Shown piece by piece: positions 27,643 through 36,500 of a stretch of DNA of 64,000 nucleotides (positions within the stretch are counted from its first letter, which is position 1; each line of letters begins with the position of its first letter). A program made the position numbers and the translations under genes. A model generated the notes under the pieces. That model worked only from the letters and a program-made list of their open reading frames with translations. It did not search any database and had not been told where the DNA came from. Source of the stretch: Rhizobiales bacterium 65-79 (GTDB taxonomy: Bacteria; Pseudomonadota; Alphaproteobacteria; Rhizobiales; Rhizobiaceae); NCBI GenBank assembly GCA_001896885.1, contig MKRJ01000013.1, forward strand, positions 247,344 to 311,343. Reading direction: 5' to 3'.

Positions 27643-30600
27643 TCAATGGACCGGTGCGGACGATTGCAGGGCGGACAGTTCCTTGCGCCGCCACTCACTG
27701 GCTTCGGGATCGACGCTGCCATCCGATTTGAAGACAAGTCCGTACCGGCTCTCCGCCTGGGAACGGCTGACATAGCCGTCGGCGATATCCGCGACGAGGG
27801 ACGCGACGGGGCGATCAAGCGGATTGCCATAGCCCGCGCCGCCGCCGACCGCGATCTCGACGATGTCGTGGTCGTTGGTCAGCATGTCGACGGAGCCGCT
27901 TCCGTAGTCCTTGAGGACATCGCCGCGCGCGTCGGTCATGTGGAAATGAGCATCGCCTCCGGCCTGCCCCCCATCCATGCCCTTCGGCTCGAAGCCGACG
28001 CCTTCGGGATAGCAGTTGATCATGACGTTGGGGCCGCGTTTCGAAAGGCGCCGTGCGCGAAGACGCTGTCCGAGACCGGCACGGTGGCGGCCGGCGCCGG
28101 CGCTGTCCTTGACGAAGCTCTTTTCCAGAACGAGGACGGGCGCCCGCGTCTCGAGAACTTCGACCGATCCATTGGAAGCGCTCGTCGGCCACAGCACCGC
28201 CGACTTTCCATCGGCGTTGGCGGAAGCGCCCTGGCCGCCGCCCAGATAGAGATGGTCGCTGTAGGGATGGCCGGTCTCGTCCCTACCGAAGAAATGCACG
28301 ATGGCCGGCAGGCCGCTGTAAGCCTGGACCTGCTGCGGCAGCGCCTCGGCGAGAGCCTGGAAGATGTTGCCCACAAGGTAGGAGCCCGTGAGATGCCGCA
28401 GGCCGACCGAGGTCCCATAGCTGCAATTGAGAATGGAACCCTCAGGCGCCCTGACGCTCAAGGCGCGGTAGCAGCCGGCCGATGCGCGTATCTGGGGCGT
28501 CAGAAGGCATTTGAGCGAGAAGAACGTCTTCGCCTGGGTGAAGTTGAGCGTGGAGTTCAGTCCGCCCTGGGCCAGTTCGGGCGGCGCGCCCTCATAGTCG
28601 ACCTCGATCGATTCGCCCGAGACGGTGATCCTGACCGGGAAGGTATGACGCACGCCATTGCTCAGCGGCTCGACCTCGCTGCGGTACACCCCATCGGGAA
28701 CGGCGCGTATCGCCTCGCGCATCGCTCCTTCGGCGCGGCCCTGGATGACGGTCGCCAGAGCCCGCAGGTCATCCAACCGGTATTCCTCGAGATAGTCTTC
28801 GAGCCGGCGCGCCCCGACCGCGTTGGCGGCAACCAGCGCCTCGATATCGCCGATGACCTGGTCGGCGTTGCGCACATTGGCGCGGATCATCGTGAACAGA
28901 TCTTCATTCGGCGCGCCGGCCCGATAGAGCTTCATCGGGGGGATCTGGATACCTTCCTCGTACGTCTCCCGGGCCCGCATCCGGTCCTTGGTGCCGCCGA
29001 TATCGCTGACATGGCCGATGGCGCCGATCATGGCGACCACTTTGCCGTTACGGAACACCGGCGTGACGACGCCGACATCGAAGAGGTGGCCGGCGCACAT
29101 CCAGGGATCATTGGTGACCAGCACATCGCCGGGGGCAAGCGTATCGGCGGGGAATACCTTGAGGAGCGACTGGACCGCCGACATCAGCGTGATGTTGAAG
29201 ACCGGCATGGCGCGCGGCGAATGCGCCAGCGACTGCCCGTCAGCGTCGAGGATTTCGCAGCCGAAATCCTGCATCTCGCCGATGATAAGCGAGAAGGCGG
29301 TGCGAATGACGGTGAGCCAGGATTCCTCCGAGATGCTGATGAGGCGGCTCCACATGATCTCGAGCCCTACCGGGTCGGCTTCGAGTTCCTCGACGGTCAG
29401 CTGCTTTCGGCCCTGGGGGAGCGCCAGTGTCCTGCTTCCGTTCAGCCGGACAACGAGATTGCCGGTTCCATCGACAACGACCTCGTCATCCGGAGGGACG
29501 ATTGTCGTGGATTCGTTTTCCTCGATGACGAGAGGCCCGATCAGCCGTTCGCCCTGTCGAAGCGCATAGCGGTCGTAGACCGGCGTATCGACGAATGTGC
29601 CCGTCTCCGGGAACCATACCGGACGGTTCCCCTTGAGGGCCATGCCTCCGGATTTCGTCGATGAGAGCGAGCCGACGGAGAGTTCCGCATCGGGGCCGAG
29701 CGCGGTCACACGCCAGCTGACGACCTCGACCTCGGCGCCGCTGGGCTCCCTGGCGTAAAGTCGCCGGTATTCGTTCGCGAACCCGTCCAGGATGGAAGCC
29801 GCGGCGCGCTGGTCGAGCGCCGACGACGGCACCTCGACCTGCAGATTGTGCACCTGTCCGGCAAGGCGAAGCTCCACGCGGCGGCGAATCTCGATCTTCT
29901 CGGGGTCGATGCCGGCGTCGATCAGGAGCAGCTTGCCATCCGCCTCGAGTTCGCCCACCAGATCGTTGACGAGGTTCCAGTCCACCCGGCTGATAAGGCT
30001 CGGTGCCGAACGCACCGCTTCATGGCCGACCCGGCCGCCGAGAAAGCCGAGAGCGGAGGCCGCGCCTGAGGCACGAGGCACGATGACCTCGTTTACCCCG
30101 AGCGCCTTCGCCACCCGAACGGCGTGGGCAGGACCGGCGCCGCCGAAGGCGATCATCGCGTAGTCACGCGGGTCGCGTCCCTTCTCCACCACATGGGCCC
30201 GGGCAGCAGCCGCCATGTTTTCGGAGACGACCGCGAAGACACCCCAGGCCGCGGCGACCTCGTCGCCCTTCAAGGCGTCGGCGATCGGCTCGAACGCCGT
30301 CTGCGCCGCGCCGCGATCGAGTTCCATGCGGCCGCCGAGGAAGGATTTCGGGTCGAGATATCCCAGCACCAGATTGGCGTCCGTCACCGTCGGCTTGACG
30401 CCGCCGCGGCCGTAGCATGCCGGGCCGGGCGCGGCACCGGCACTGCGCGGTCCTACCTTCAGCAATCCGAGTTCATCGAGATGGGTGATCGATCCGCCGC
30501 CGGCGCCGATCTCGATCATGTCGATCACCGGGGAGCGGATCGGCAGGCCGCTGCCGCGCTTGAAACGGTGCTCCCTCGCGGCCTCCATCATGGGGCTGAC

Positions 30601-31518
30601 GTCGGCCTGGCCGCCCTCGATGACGCAGACCTTGGCGGTGGTGCCGCCCATGTCGAATGCGATGACGTTCTCGTGTCCCGCCGCCCTGCCGAAATAGCTG
30701 GCCGCGATGGCGCCGCCCGCCGGGCCGGATTCCAAAAGGCGGATCGGGAAGCGGCGCGCCATTTCGGGCGATGCGAGCTGGCCGGAGGATTGCATGAGGT
30801 AGAGCGAGCCCGCGAAGCCCCGTTCCGCCAGCGCTTCCTGCAGGCGGCGGACATAGGGGCCGATAAGCGGCATCACATAGGCGTTCGCCGTCGTGGTGGT
30901 CGTGCGCTCGTATTCGCGTATCTCGGCGCAGACGTCGGAGGAAAGCGTGAGCGGCAGATCGGGGAAGTGCTTGGCGGCGACCCGCGCGATCATTTGCTCA
31001 TGCGCGGCGTTCTTGTAGGAATGCAGCAACGAGACGGCGACGGCTTCGGCACCCGCATCGACCGCGCGCCTGATGGTGTCCAGAATCTCGGCCTCCGAAA
31101 GGGGGCGCACCACCTCGCCGCCTGCCGCCACGCGCTCGTCGAGCTCGAACCGCATTCCGCGCTCCACGAGCGGTTCAGGGAACGTCAGGAAAAGGTCGTG
31201 CGCGTCATAGCGTTGCTCCGTACCCATTTCGATGATGTCGGCGAAGCCGCGGGTGGTCAGCAGGGCGGTGCGGGCGCCCTTCCGCTCGATAACGGCGTTG
31301 GTGACGATGGTCGTGCCGTGCACCATCGTATCGACGTCGCAAAAGCGCTTTCCCGCCTTGGACATCAACTGCTCGAGTCCGGCGATGGAACCTGCAGCCG
31401 GATCCGTCGGCGTCGTCAGCGCCTTGTGAACGTGGAGAACGTCTCCGTCCAAAAGCACGAAATCGGTGAATGTACCGCCAATGTCGAAGCCAACGCGACA
31501 ACCGGTTGATTTTTCCAT
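27643..31518 (-). CDS. Fused hydantoinase/5-oxoprolinase (HyuA-HyuB fusion, OplAH-like)
   Basis: The 1291-residue protein combines both halves of ATP-dependent lactam hydrolases. The HyuA half (to about residue 690) has GFDIGGTFTDF, VHGTTIVTNAVIERKGAR and the phosphate-binding FDMGGTTAKV. The HyuB half (about 730-1260) has NDPWMCAGHLFD, HVSDIGG and a terminal GGGAGYGNP. Such enzymes open 5-oxoproline, hydantoins or related cyclic amides with ATP. ATG at 31518 has AAGGG 8 bp upstream; the ATG at 31539 has no ribosome site. It heads the transporter-dadA operon. Fusion here contrasts with the separate hyuA/hyuB genes at 39626-48973. Confidence 0.92.
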   Translation of the reverse strand: MEKSTGCRVGFDIGGTFTDFVLLDGDVLHVHKALTTPTDPAAGSIAGLEQLMSKAGKRFCDVDTMVHGTTIVTNAVIERKGARTALLTTRGFADIIEMGTEQRYDAHDLFLTFPEPLVERGMRFELDERVAAGGEVVRPLSEAEILDTIRRAVDAGAEAVAVSLLHSYKNAAHEQMIARVAAKHFPDLPLTLSSDVCAEIREYERTTTTTANAYVMPLIGPYVRRLQEALAERGFAGSLYLMQSSGQLASPEMARRFPIRLLESGPAGGAIAASYFGRAAGHENVIAFDMGGTTAKVCVIEGGQADVSPMMEAAREHRFKRGSGLPIRSPVIDMIEIGAGGGSITHLDELGLLKVGPRSAGAAPGPACYGRGGVKPTVTDANLVLGYLDPKSFLGGRMELDRGAAQTAFEPIADALKGDEVAAAWGVFAVVSENMAAAARAHVVEKGRDPRDYAMIAFGGAGPAHAVRVAKALGVNEVIVPRASGAASALGFLGGRVGHEAVRSAPSLISRVDWNLVNDLVGELEADGKLLLIDAGIDPEKIEIRRRVELRLAGQVHNLQVEVPSSALDQRAAASILDGFANEYRRLYAREPSGAEVEVVSWRVTALGPDAELSVGSLSSTKSGGMALKGNRPVWFPETGTFVDTPVYDRYALRQGERLIGPLVIEENESTTIVPPDDEVVVDGTGNLVVRLNGSRTLALPQGRKQLTVEELEADPVGLEIMWSRLISISEESWLTVIRTAFSLIIGEMQDFGCEILDADGQSLAHSPRAMPVFNITLMSAVQSLLKVFPADTLAPGDVLVTNDPWMCAGHLFDVGVVTPVFRNGKVVAMIGAIGHVSDIGGTKDRMRARETYEEGIQIPPMKLYRAGAPNEDLFTMIRANVRNADQVIGDIEALVAANAVGARRLEDYLEEYRLDDLRALATVIQGRAEGAMREAIRAVPDGVYRSEVEPLSNGVRHTFPVRITVSGESIEVDYEGAPPELAQGGLNSTLNFTQAKTFFSLKCLLTPQIRASAGCYRALSVRAPEGSILNCSYGTSVGLRHLTGSYLVGNIFQALAEALPQQVQAYSGLPAIVHFFGRDETGHPYSDHLYLGGGQGASANADGKSAVLWPTSASNGSVEVLETRAPVLVLEKSFVKDSAGAGRHRAGLGQRLRARRLSKRGPNVMINCYPEGVGFEPKGMDGGQAGGDAHFHMTDARGDVLKDYGSGSVDMLTNDHDIVEIAVGGGAGYGNPLDRPVASLVADIADGYVSRSQAESRYGLVFKSDGSVDPEASEWRRKELSALQSSAPVH

Positions 31519-31528
31519 CACATATCCC

Positions 31529-31549
31529 TTGTGTCGCATAGAGACACAA
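31529..31549. promoter_or_regulatory. Operator-like inverted repeat 1 before the oxoprolinase gene
   Basis: TTGTGTC and GACACAA form perfect 7-bp arms around a 7-base spacer, just upstream of the start at 31518 and downstream of the proposed promoter. This position suits repression, most simply by the IclR regulator encoded divergently at 31655. Confidence 0.5.
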
Positions 31550-31554
31550 TCTAT

Positions 31555-31568
31555 TGTATATAGATACA
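31555..31568. promoter_or_regulatory. Operator-like inverted repeat 2 before the oxoprolinase gene
   Basis: TGTAT and ATACA flank a 4-base spacer, directly after the proposed -10. The half-site resembles that of repeat 1 (TGTATC versus TGTGTC), so two molecules of one regulator may bind side by side. Confidence 0.42.
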
Positions 31569-31595
31569 GAATAAAAGACAGCGGCTCTCTGTCAA
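31568..31595 (-). promoter_or_regulatory. Predicted sigma-70-type promoter of the oxoprolinase operon
   Basis: On the minus strand a perfect TTGACA (31590-31595) and TATTCT (31568-31573) are spaced by 16 bp. The two inverted repeats lie immediately downstream, an arrangement that would let a bound protein block transcription. Confidence 0.5.
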
Positions 31596-31654
31596 GTGTC
31601 TGCCTTGCGTCGTGATCCGGCTACAGGGGGGAGAAATGCGGGAGGACGAATTTC

Positions 31655-32440
31655 ATGGATAGAGATACGCTGCCGACAGCGGATGGTCGGTTTCTGGGTT
31701 CGGTGGAAAAGGCCTTTGCCGTGCTAGGCGCGTTCAGCGCCGGCCACCCGTGGCTCGGCCTCGGCGAGGTGTCCCGGATCAGCAACATCGACAAGAACGC
31801 CACCCAGCGCATTCTGTTTACGCTCAGGTCCCTTGGCTATCTCCGCCAGGATCCACGGAGCCGGCGCTACGGCCTCTCGGCGCGTGTCCTCGATTTCGGC
31901 GCGTCCTACCTGGCCGCCAACAAGATCCGCGAGGTCGCCGACCCTATCCTGCAGCAAGTCAATCAGAGCTGCGAGGAAACCGTGAATTTGACGGAGCGGG
32001 ACGGTACGGATGTCGTCTACGTGGTTCGCTACCGCAGCCGTCACGTGGTGAGCGTGGATCTGTCGGTCGGATCACGCCTGCCGGTCTATTGCACTGCGCC
32101 CGGCCGGGCGATCCTCGCCCATATGCCCGAACAGGAAGCGCGTGACTTGCTGGCGAAGAGCAAGCTCGAACGGCGGACAAGCACGACAAGAACCGACCCC
32201 GAGGAGATCATGGCGTCGCTGGCCGAAATCCGCGAAAAGGGCTATTGCCTGTCCGATCAGGACGCGTTTCTCGGAGATATTTCGGTCGCCGCGGCCGTAT
32301 TCGACGATACCAACCTTGCGACGGCTGCGGTCAACATCGCGGTGCCCTGGCCGCAGTGGTCCGTCGACAGAGTCGAGAAGGAACTCGCTCCAATCGTCAC
32401 GGATGCGGCCCGTTCGATTTCCCTGGCTTTGAACCGATAG
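31655..32440 (+). CDS. IclR-family transcriptional regulator
   Basis: The 261-residue regulator has the N-terminal winged helix (SVEKAFAVLGAFSAGHPWLGLGEVSRISNIDKNATQRILFTLRSLGYL) and a C-terminal effector domain with GRAILAHMPEQEARDLL and EIREKGYCLSDQDAFLGDISVAAAVFD. GGGAGGA lies 9-10 bp before the ATG. It is divergent from the oxoprolinase-transporter operon and most likely controls it, sensing the imported substrate or its breakdown product. Confidence 0.9.
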   Translation: MDRDTLPTADGRFLGSVEKAFAVLGAFSAGHPWLGLGEVSRISNIDKNATQRILFTLRSLGYLRQDPRSRRYGLSARVLDFGASYLAANKIREVADPILQQVNQSCEETVNLTERDGTDVVYVVRYRSRHVVSVDLSVGSRLPVYCTAPGRAILAHMPEQEARDLLAKSKLERRTSTTRTDPEEIMASLAEIREKGYCLSDQDAFLGDISVAAAVFDDTNLATAAVNIAVPWPQWSVDRVEKELAPIVTDAARSISLALNR

Positions 32441-32477
32441 TTCACCAGGTGCTTCCTCCCCGTTAATCCGACACTTT

Positions 32478-32499
32478 TGTCAGCAAGCCATTGCTGACA
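32478..32499. other. Stem-loop between convergent genes
   Basis: TGTCAGCA and TGCTGACA are perfect 8-bp arms around a 6-base loop, 38 bp after the IclR stop. There is no T-run on either downstream side, so it is only terminator-like, or it may be a binding site. Confidence 0.4.
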
Positions 32500-32535
32500 C
32501 CCGCTAGCCGTGCCCCGCCGGCTTTCCACCCGAAA

Positions 32536-33060
32536 TCAAAGGCCGTCCAGCGTATCGAGAGCAAAGTCCACTTCGGCCTCGGTGTTGTAGTGGGCAAGCC
32601 CCGTTCGCAACGTGCCGCCGGATTCCAGCAGGTTCAACCGCCGGGCTACCTCGACGGCGAAATTGTGTCCGTTCCAGACGAAAATGTTTCGTTTCGCGAA
32701 AGCCCGTGCGATCTCGATCGGCTTGATGCGCCGATGGGTGAAGGCCACCGTGGGTACCCGCTTGTAGATTTCATTCTGATTGGTGATGCCCAGGATGCGC
32801 ACCTCCGGCATGGCGGACAGGCCGGCGATAAGCCGACGGGTAAGGCCGGTTTCGTATTCACCGAGCACCTCCCATGCCGCTTTTATCGAACTGCGGCGGG
32901 AGTTTTTCCGCTCGGTCTCAAGGGGCGTTCCCATCGTCTGGCCGAGCCATTCAAAATATTCGACGGTGGCCAGTACGCCCGCAATGCCTTCATGACCCAG
33001 CGTGCCGGTTTCGAAGCGGTATGGAAGCGCGTCTGAGGCCGCCCCTGTTTCGGTGGCCAT
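32536..33060 (-). pseudogene. Truncated class V aminotransferase/cysteine-desulfurase-like remnant
   Basis: The 174-codon frame encodes only the C-terminal part of a PLP-dependent desulfurase-like protein: LPYRFETGTLGHEGIAGVLATVEYF, FVWNGHNFAVEVARRL and LRTGLAHYNTEAEVDFALDTLDGL. Intact relatives have about 400 residues, and the PLP-binding lysine lies in the missing N-terminal part. Upstream in-frame sequence to 33155 is unrelated and then stops, so the homology breaks at about 33045. It is best read as a gene remnant left by a rearrangement, although an ATG at 33060 could still be translated. Confidence 0.75.
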
Positions 33061-33176
33061 CCGCGCAACATGCTGCCTGCGGCTCGCATCAAGGAGATTG
33101 CCGACCTGAAAGTCGGCCTTTCGGTTGTGATGTGACGTCCCTGGTGGCCCGATTCATCCTTTCGACTTGAGACGAA

Positions 33177-33569
33177 TTATCTTTTTTTCTTTCCTGTCGG
33201 CTCCTGAACATGTTTTTCCGGAGCCTCTCCCTCGATGCAACTGATCGTGCCGATGATGTTGGGGCCATATTGCACATAGCCCGATTCCGTCGGCGACGAG
33301 TGTTGCGCCGTGATCGGCAGGTAGAGATAGCAGACCGTTCCATTGGCCGGGTCACGCCATCGCTGGATGATCGTATCCTGCAGCGGGCCGGCGAACTGCC
33401 CTTCAAGCTGCATGCGGGGCAGCTTGGACCAGGGAACCGCCGGCGCCTGTTCGGCCATGGCGAAGGTCGGCAGGCCGACAAGCGTTGCCAGAACAAGAAA
33501 GCTCCACCACACGACGGTCGCGCTTTTGTCGGCGCATCGATGACGAGGCACGTCAAACCGGCACAACAT
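33177..33569 (-). CDS. Small exported protein of unknown function
   Basis: The 130-residue product has a basic N-terminus, a hydrophobic segment (VVWWSFLVLATLVGLPTFAMA) and probable signal-peptidase cleavage after AMA. The mature part of about 85 residues has two cysteines (TVCYLYLP, IGTISCIEG) that could form a disulfide, then a lysine/arginine-rich tail (GKKKR). GGAG lies 7 bp before the ATG. It is encoded 21 bp after the adhesin stop with no terminator between, so it is probably co-expressed and may assist or accompany the adhesin at the surface. I do not recognise a named family. Confidence 0.75.
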   Translation of the reverse strand: MLCRFDVPRHRCADKSATVVWWSFLVLATLVGLPTFAMAEQAPAVPWSKLPRMQLEGQFAGPLQDTIIQRWRDPANGTVCYLYLPITAQHSSPTESGYVQYGPNIIGTISCIEGEAPEKHVQEPTGKKKR

Positions 33570-33590
33570 GATTTTCTCCGATCGAAATGT

Positions 33591-36500
33591 TCAATTCAGG
33601 GTCCAGGAGGCGCCGGCGGACACGCCGTAGTCGCTTGTCCCCGGGGATGCTTCGAATGAGGCATTGATACGGAACCGGTCGCTGGCGCTGTAGCCGAAGC
33701 CGACGGCGATTCCCGACTGGCCCTTGAAATTGCCGAACGCCGCCGAAAGAGATGCCTTCCCGGGCCGCTGGTCGTATTGCAGAGAGGACGCCGCCAGCGC
33801 CAGCGCGATGCCGGCGCGCGCCTCGCGCAGATTGTATCCGACCTGCTTCTGGACGCCGGACACCTGCTGCTCGATGCCGGAGGCCACGCTGTCGAGCTGG
33901 CCCACATTCACGGCGTCGGTGGGATCGGTTCCGGCCGCCACGTGGGTGATGCGCCTTTGGCTGGAAGCCGAGCCGACGGAAACCGTGTTCGCTTCGTCGG
34001 CGACCGATTCATCGCCGAGCGCGACCGAATTGGCCGCGGTCGCATGAGCATTGTGGCCGACTGCGACGGAATCGGCTCCGGCAGCGCTGGCGTCCGGGCC
34101 GAGCGCCGTACTGTACTGGGCGGTCGCCACCGAATTGTCGCCATAGGCGGCTCCGCCGTTCGCCGCCTGGGCCAGCGCGCCGACGGCGACGGAGCCCGTG
34201 GCCGAGGCGCCCATGCCGATGGCGATGGCGTTGGTTCCGGTGGAGGAGGCGTTCAGGCCGATGGCCAACGCGCCGTCGGCGCTTGCGACCGCATTGCCGC
34301 CGACGGCGATCGCCTCGCTGCCCGACGCACTCGCCGGCGCCGCCGTGCTGTTGACCTTGACGTAGGTCGAGCTTCCCGTCTGGATCCCGGTGACGGTGCT
34401 GATGAGGCTGGCGATGTCGGCGGTGTTAGCCGCCACCGCCTGGTTGGTGGCGAAGAGCTGCCCGCCGTTCACCGCCTCGGTGCTGGTCGCCGTCACGGCG
34501 CCCGCCGCCACGCCCGCAACGCGCCGGTCGCCGGCCGTTCCCGCCACGTCGACCACGTCGCCATCGGTGGTCGCGCCGACGGAGATGGCGCGGGTCGCCT
34601 GATCCTGCTGGACCAGGCCGACGCTGCCGTTGCCGATCTGCGTGGCGAGCGCGGCGATGCTGGTCGTGTTGGTGGTGACCTGGCCGTCAAGGGCTCCGAG
34701 CGCGCCACCGACATTGTCGTAAGTGCTCCCCTGCACGGAATAGCTCGGCGCTCCCAGCTGGCCGCCGGCGTCCACGCCGGCGCCGCCGCCGAAAGCCGCA
34801 GCAATCCGCTGATTGGCGGTGAGCAACTGGCTCCCGATCACTGCGTCGGTGCTGGTCGCGGTCAGCGTCCCCGCCGCGACGCCGGTCAGCACGCGGCTGC
34901 CATCGGCGCCGGTGAAATCGACCTCGGTGCCATCGGTTGCCGCTCCGACCTGGATCGGCTGGCCGGAGCCGGCCTGCCGGACCAGGCCGATGCCACCGCT
35001 GGTGATCTGCTGCTGCAGGGTGAAGAACTGGCTGCCGTTGACGGCATCCGTGCTTGTCCCGGATATCACGCCGTCGGCAACGTTGACGATCCGACGCTCA
35101 TTCCCGGCCGTACCCACGGAAACGGTATTGGCGGTGTCGGCGACCGAGCCCTGGCCGAGCGCGACCGAACCCTCGGCGCTTGCCGTGGCGCCCTGTCCGA
35201 ATGCGGACGCATCGGCGGCGTTGGCGTTGGCCCCCTGACCGATGGCGGTGGCGTTCTCCTGGCCGGCCGCCGTCGATCCGGCCTGCGCGCCCTGGCCGAG
35301 CGCCGTCGTACCAGCATTGGCGAGGCCGTTCATCCCGGTGCCGCCGGCAAGCGCGCCCTGGCCGAGCGCCGTGGCGTCCGCTCCGGTGGCCTGGGCGTCG
35401 TAGCCGCCGGCGGAGGAATTGGCGCCGGAGGAGACCGGCAGCATGGCGCCGCCCGGATCGTTGGAGATGAAATAGGAAGCGGCCCCGGGAATGGCGGCAA
35501 TGGCGCCCTGAAGTTGCTCGAGGTTTACCGCGTCGTCATGCTCCGTACCGGCGGCGACGCCGGTGATCTGGCGATTGCCCAGCGCCACCTCGCCGATGGA
35601 ACTCTGCGGCGCCGCGATCCCGTAGGCGGTATAGTTCGTCAAGGACCCTCGCGCGGCGAGCGTGCCTTCGCCGAGTGCGACATTGGCGCCGGGAACCCCG
35701 CCGAGGATAAAGGCGTTCGCGCCGAGCACGAGCGAATTGGCCTCGCCGCTGTCCGCTGAACCTGCTCCAACGACCACCGAATTCGCTCCGGAGGCGCCCG
35801 CGCCATATCCCACTGCGATGTCGCGGTCGGTAATCGCCGTTGCCCAGGAACCGACCGCCACGGTGTTGGAGGCAGTCGCGTTTGCGGCGAAACCCACGGC
35901 GGTGGCATCAACATTGGTGGATGTACCGAGCCCCGCCACGCCAGCGGTCGAAAAGGCGCCCAGCGCCGTCGATTCCCCGCTGTTGGCCAGAACGCTGGAA
36001 TTGACGCCATAGCTCGAGCTGTTGCCGGCGCCCGTGTCGACGATGCTTCCCGCGCCGGACGCGGTCGAGAAGTCGCCGAAGGCCCGGCTGTTTTGCCCGA
36101 AGGCGCTGCTCGCCAGTCCGGTGGCGTTGCTTGCGTTGCCGACGGCCGTCGTCTGCCCGCTGGACGCGATCGCCCCTTGTCCGACCGCGACGGAGTTGGT
36201 GTCGGACGCAGCCGCGCCCTGTCCAAAGGCCGAAGCGGAAGCGGCATTGGCCGTCGCCCCCTGCCCGACTGCCGTCGCGTTTGTCTGGCCGGCAGCCGTC
36301 GCTCCGGCCTGCGCGCCGTCGCCGATTGCAAGGGCGTTGGCGTTGCCCAGGGTGTTGCCTTCGGTGCCCCCTGCAGCGGCATTGCGGCCGATGGCGATGT
36401 TGGCGACCCCGTCGCCGGCCGAAAAAGCGGAGAGGCCAAGGGCGAGATTCGCACTGTACGCGCCGCCTGCACCGGCAAGGGACCCCAGGGCCAGATTGTT

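Noticed and set aside
26800..29664. 954-codon frame antisense to the oxoprolinase and binding-protein genes
   Set aside because: It mirrors the codon bias of two well-supported genes, has no recognisable domain and is a typical GC-rich antisense shadow.
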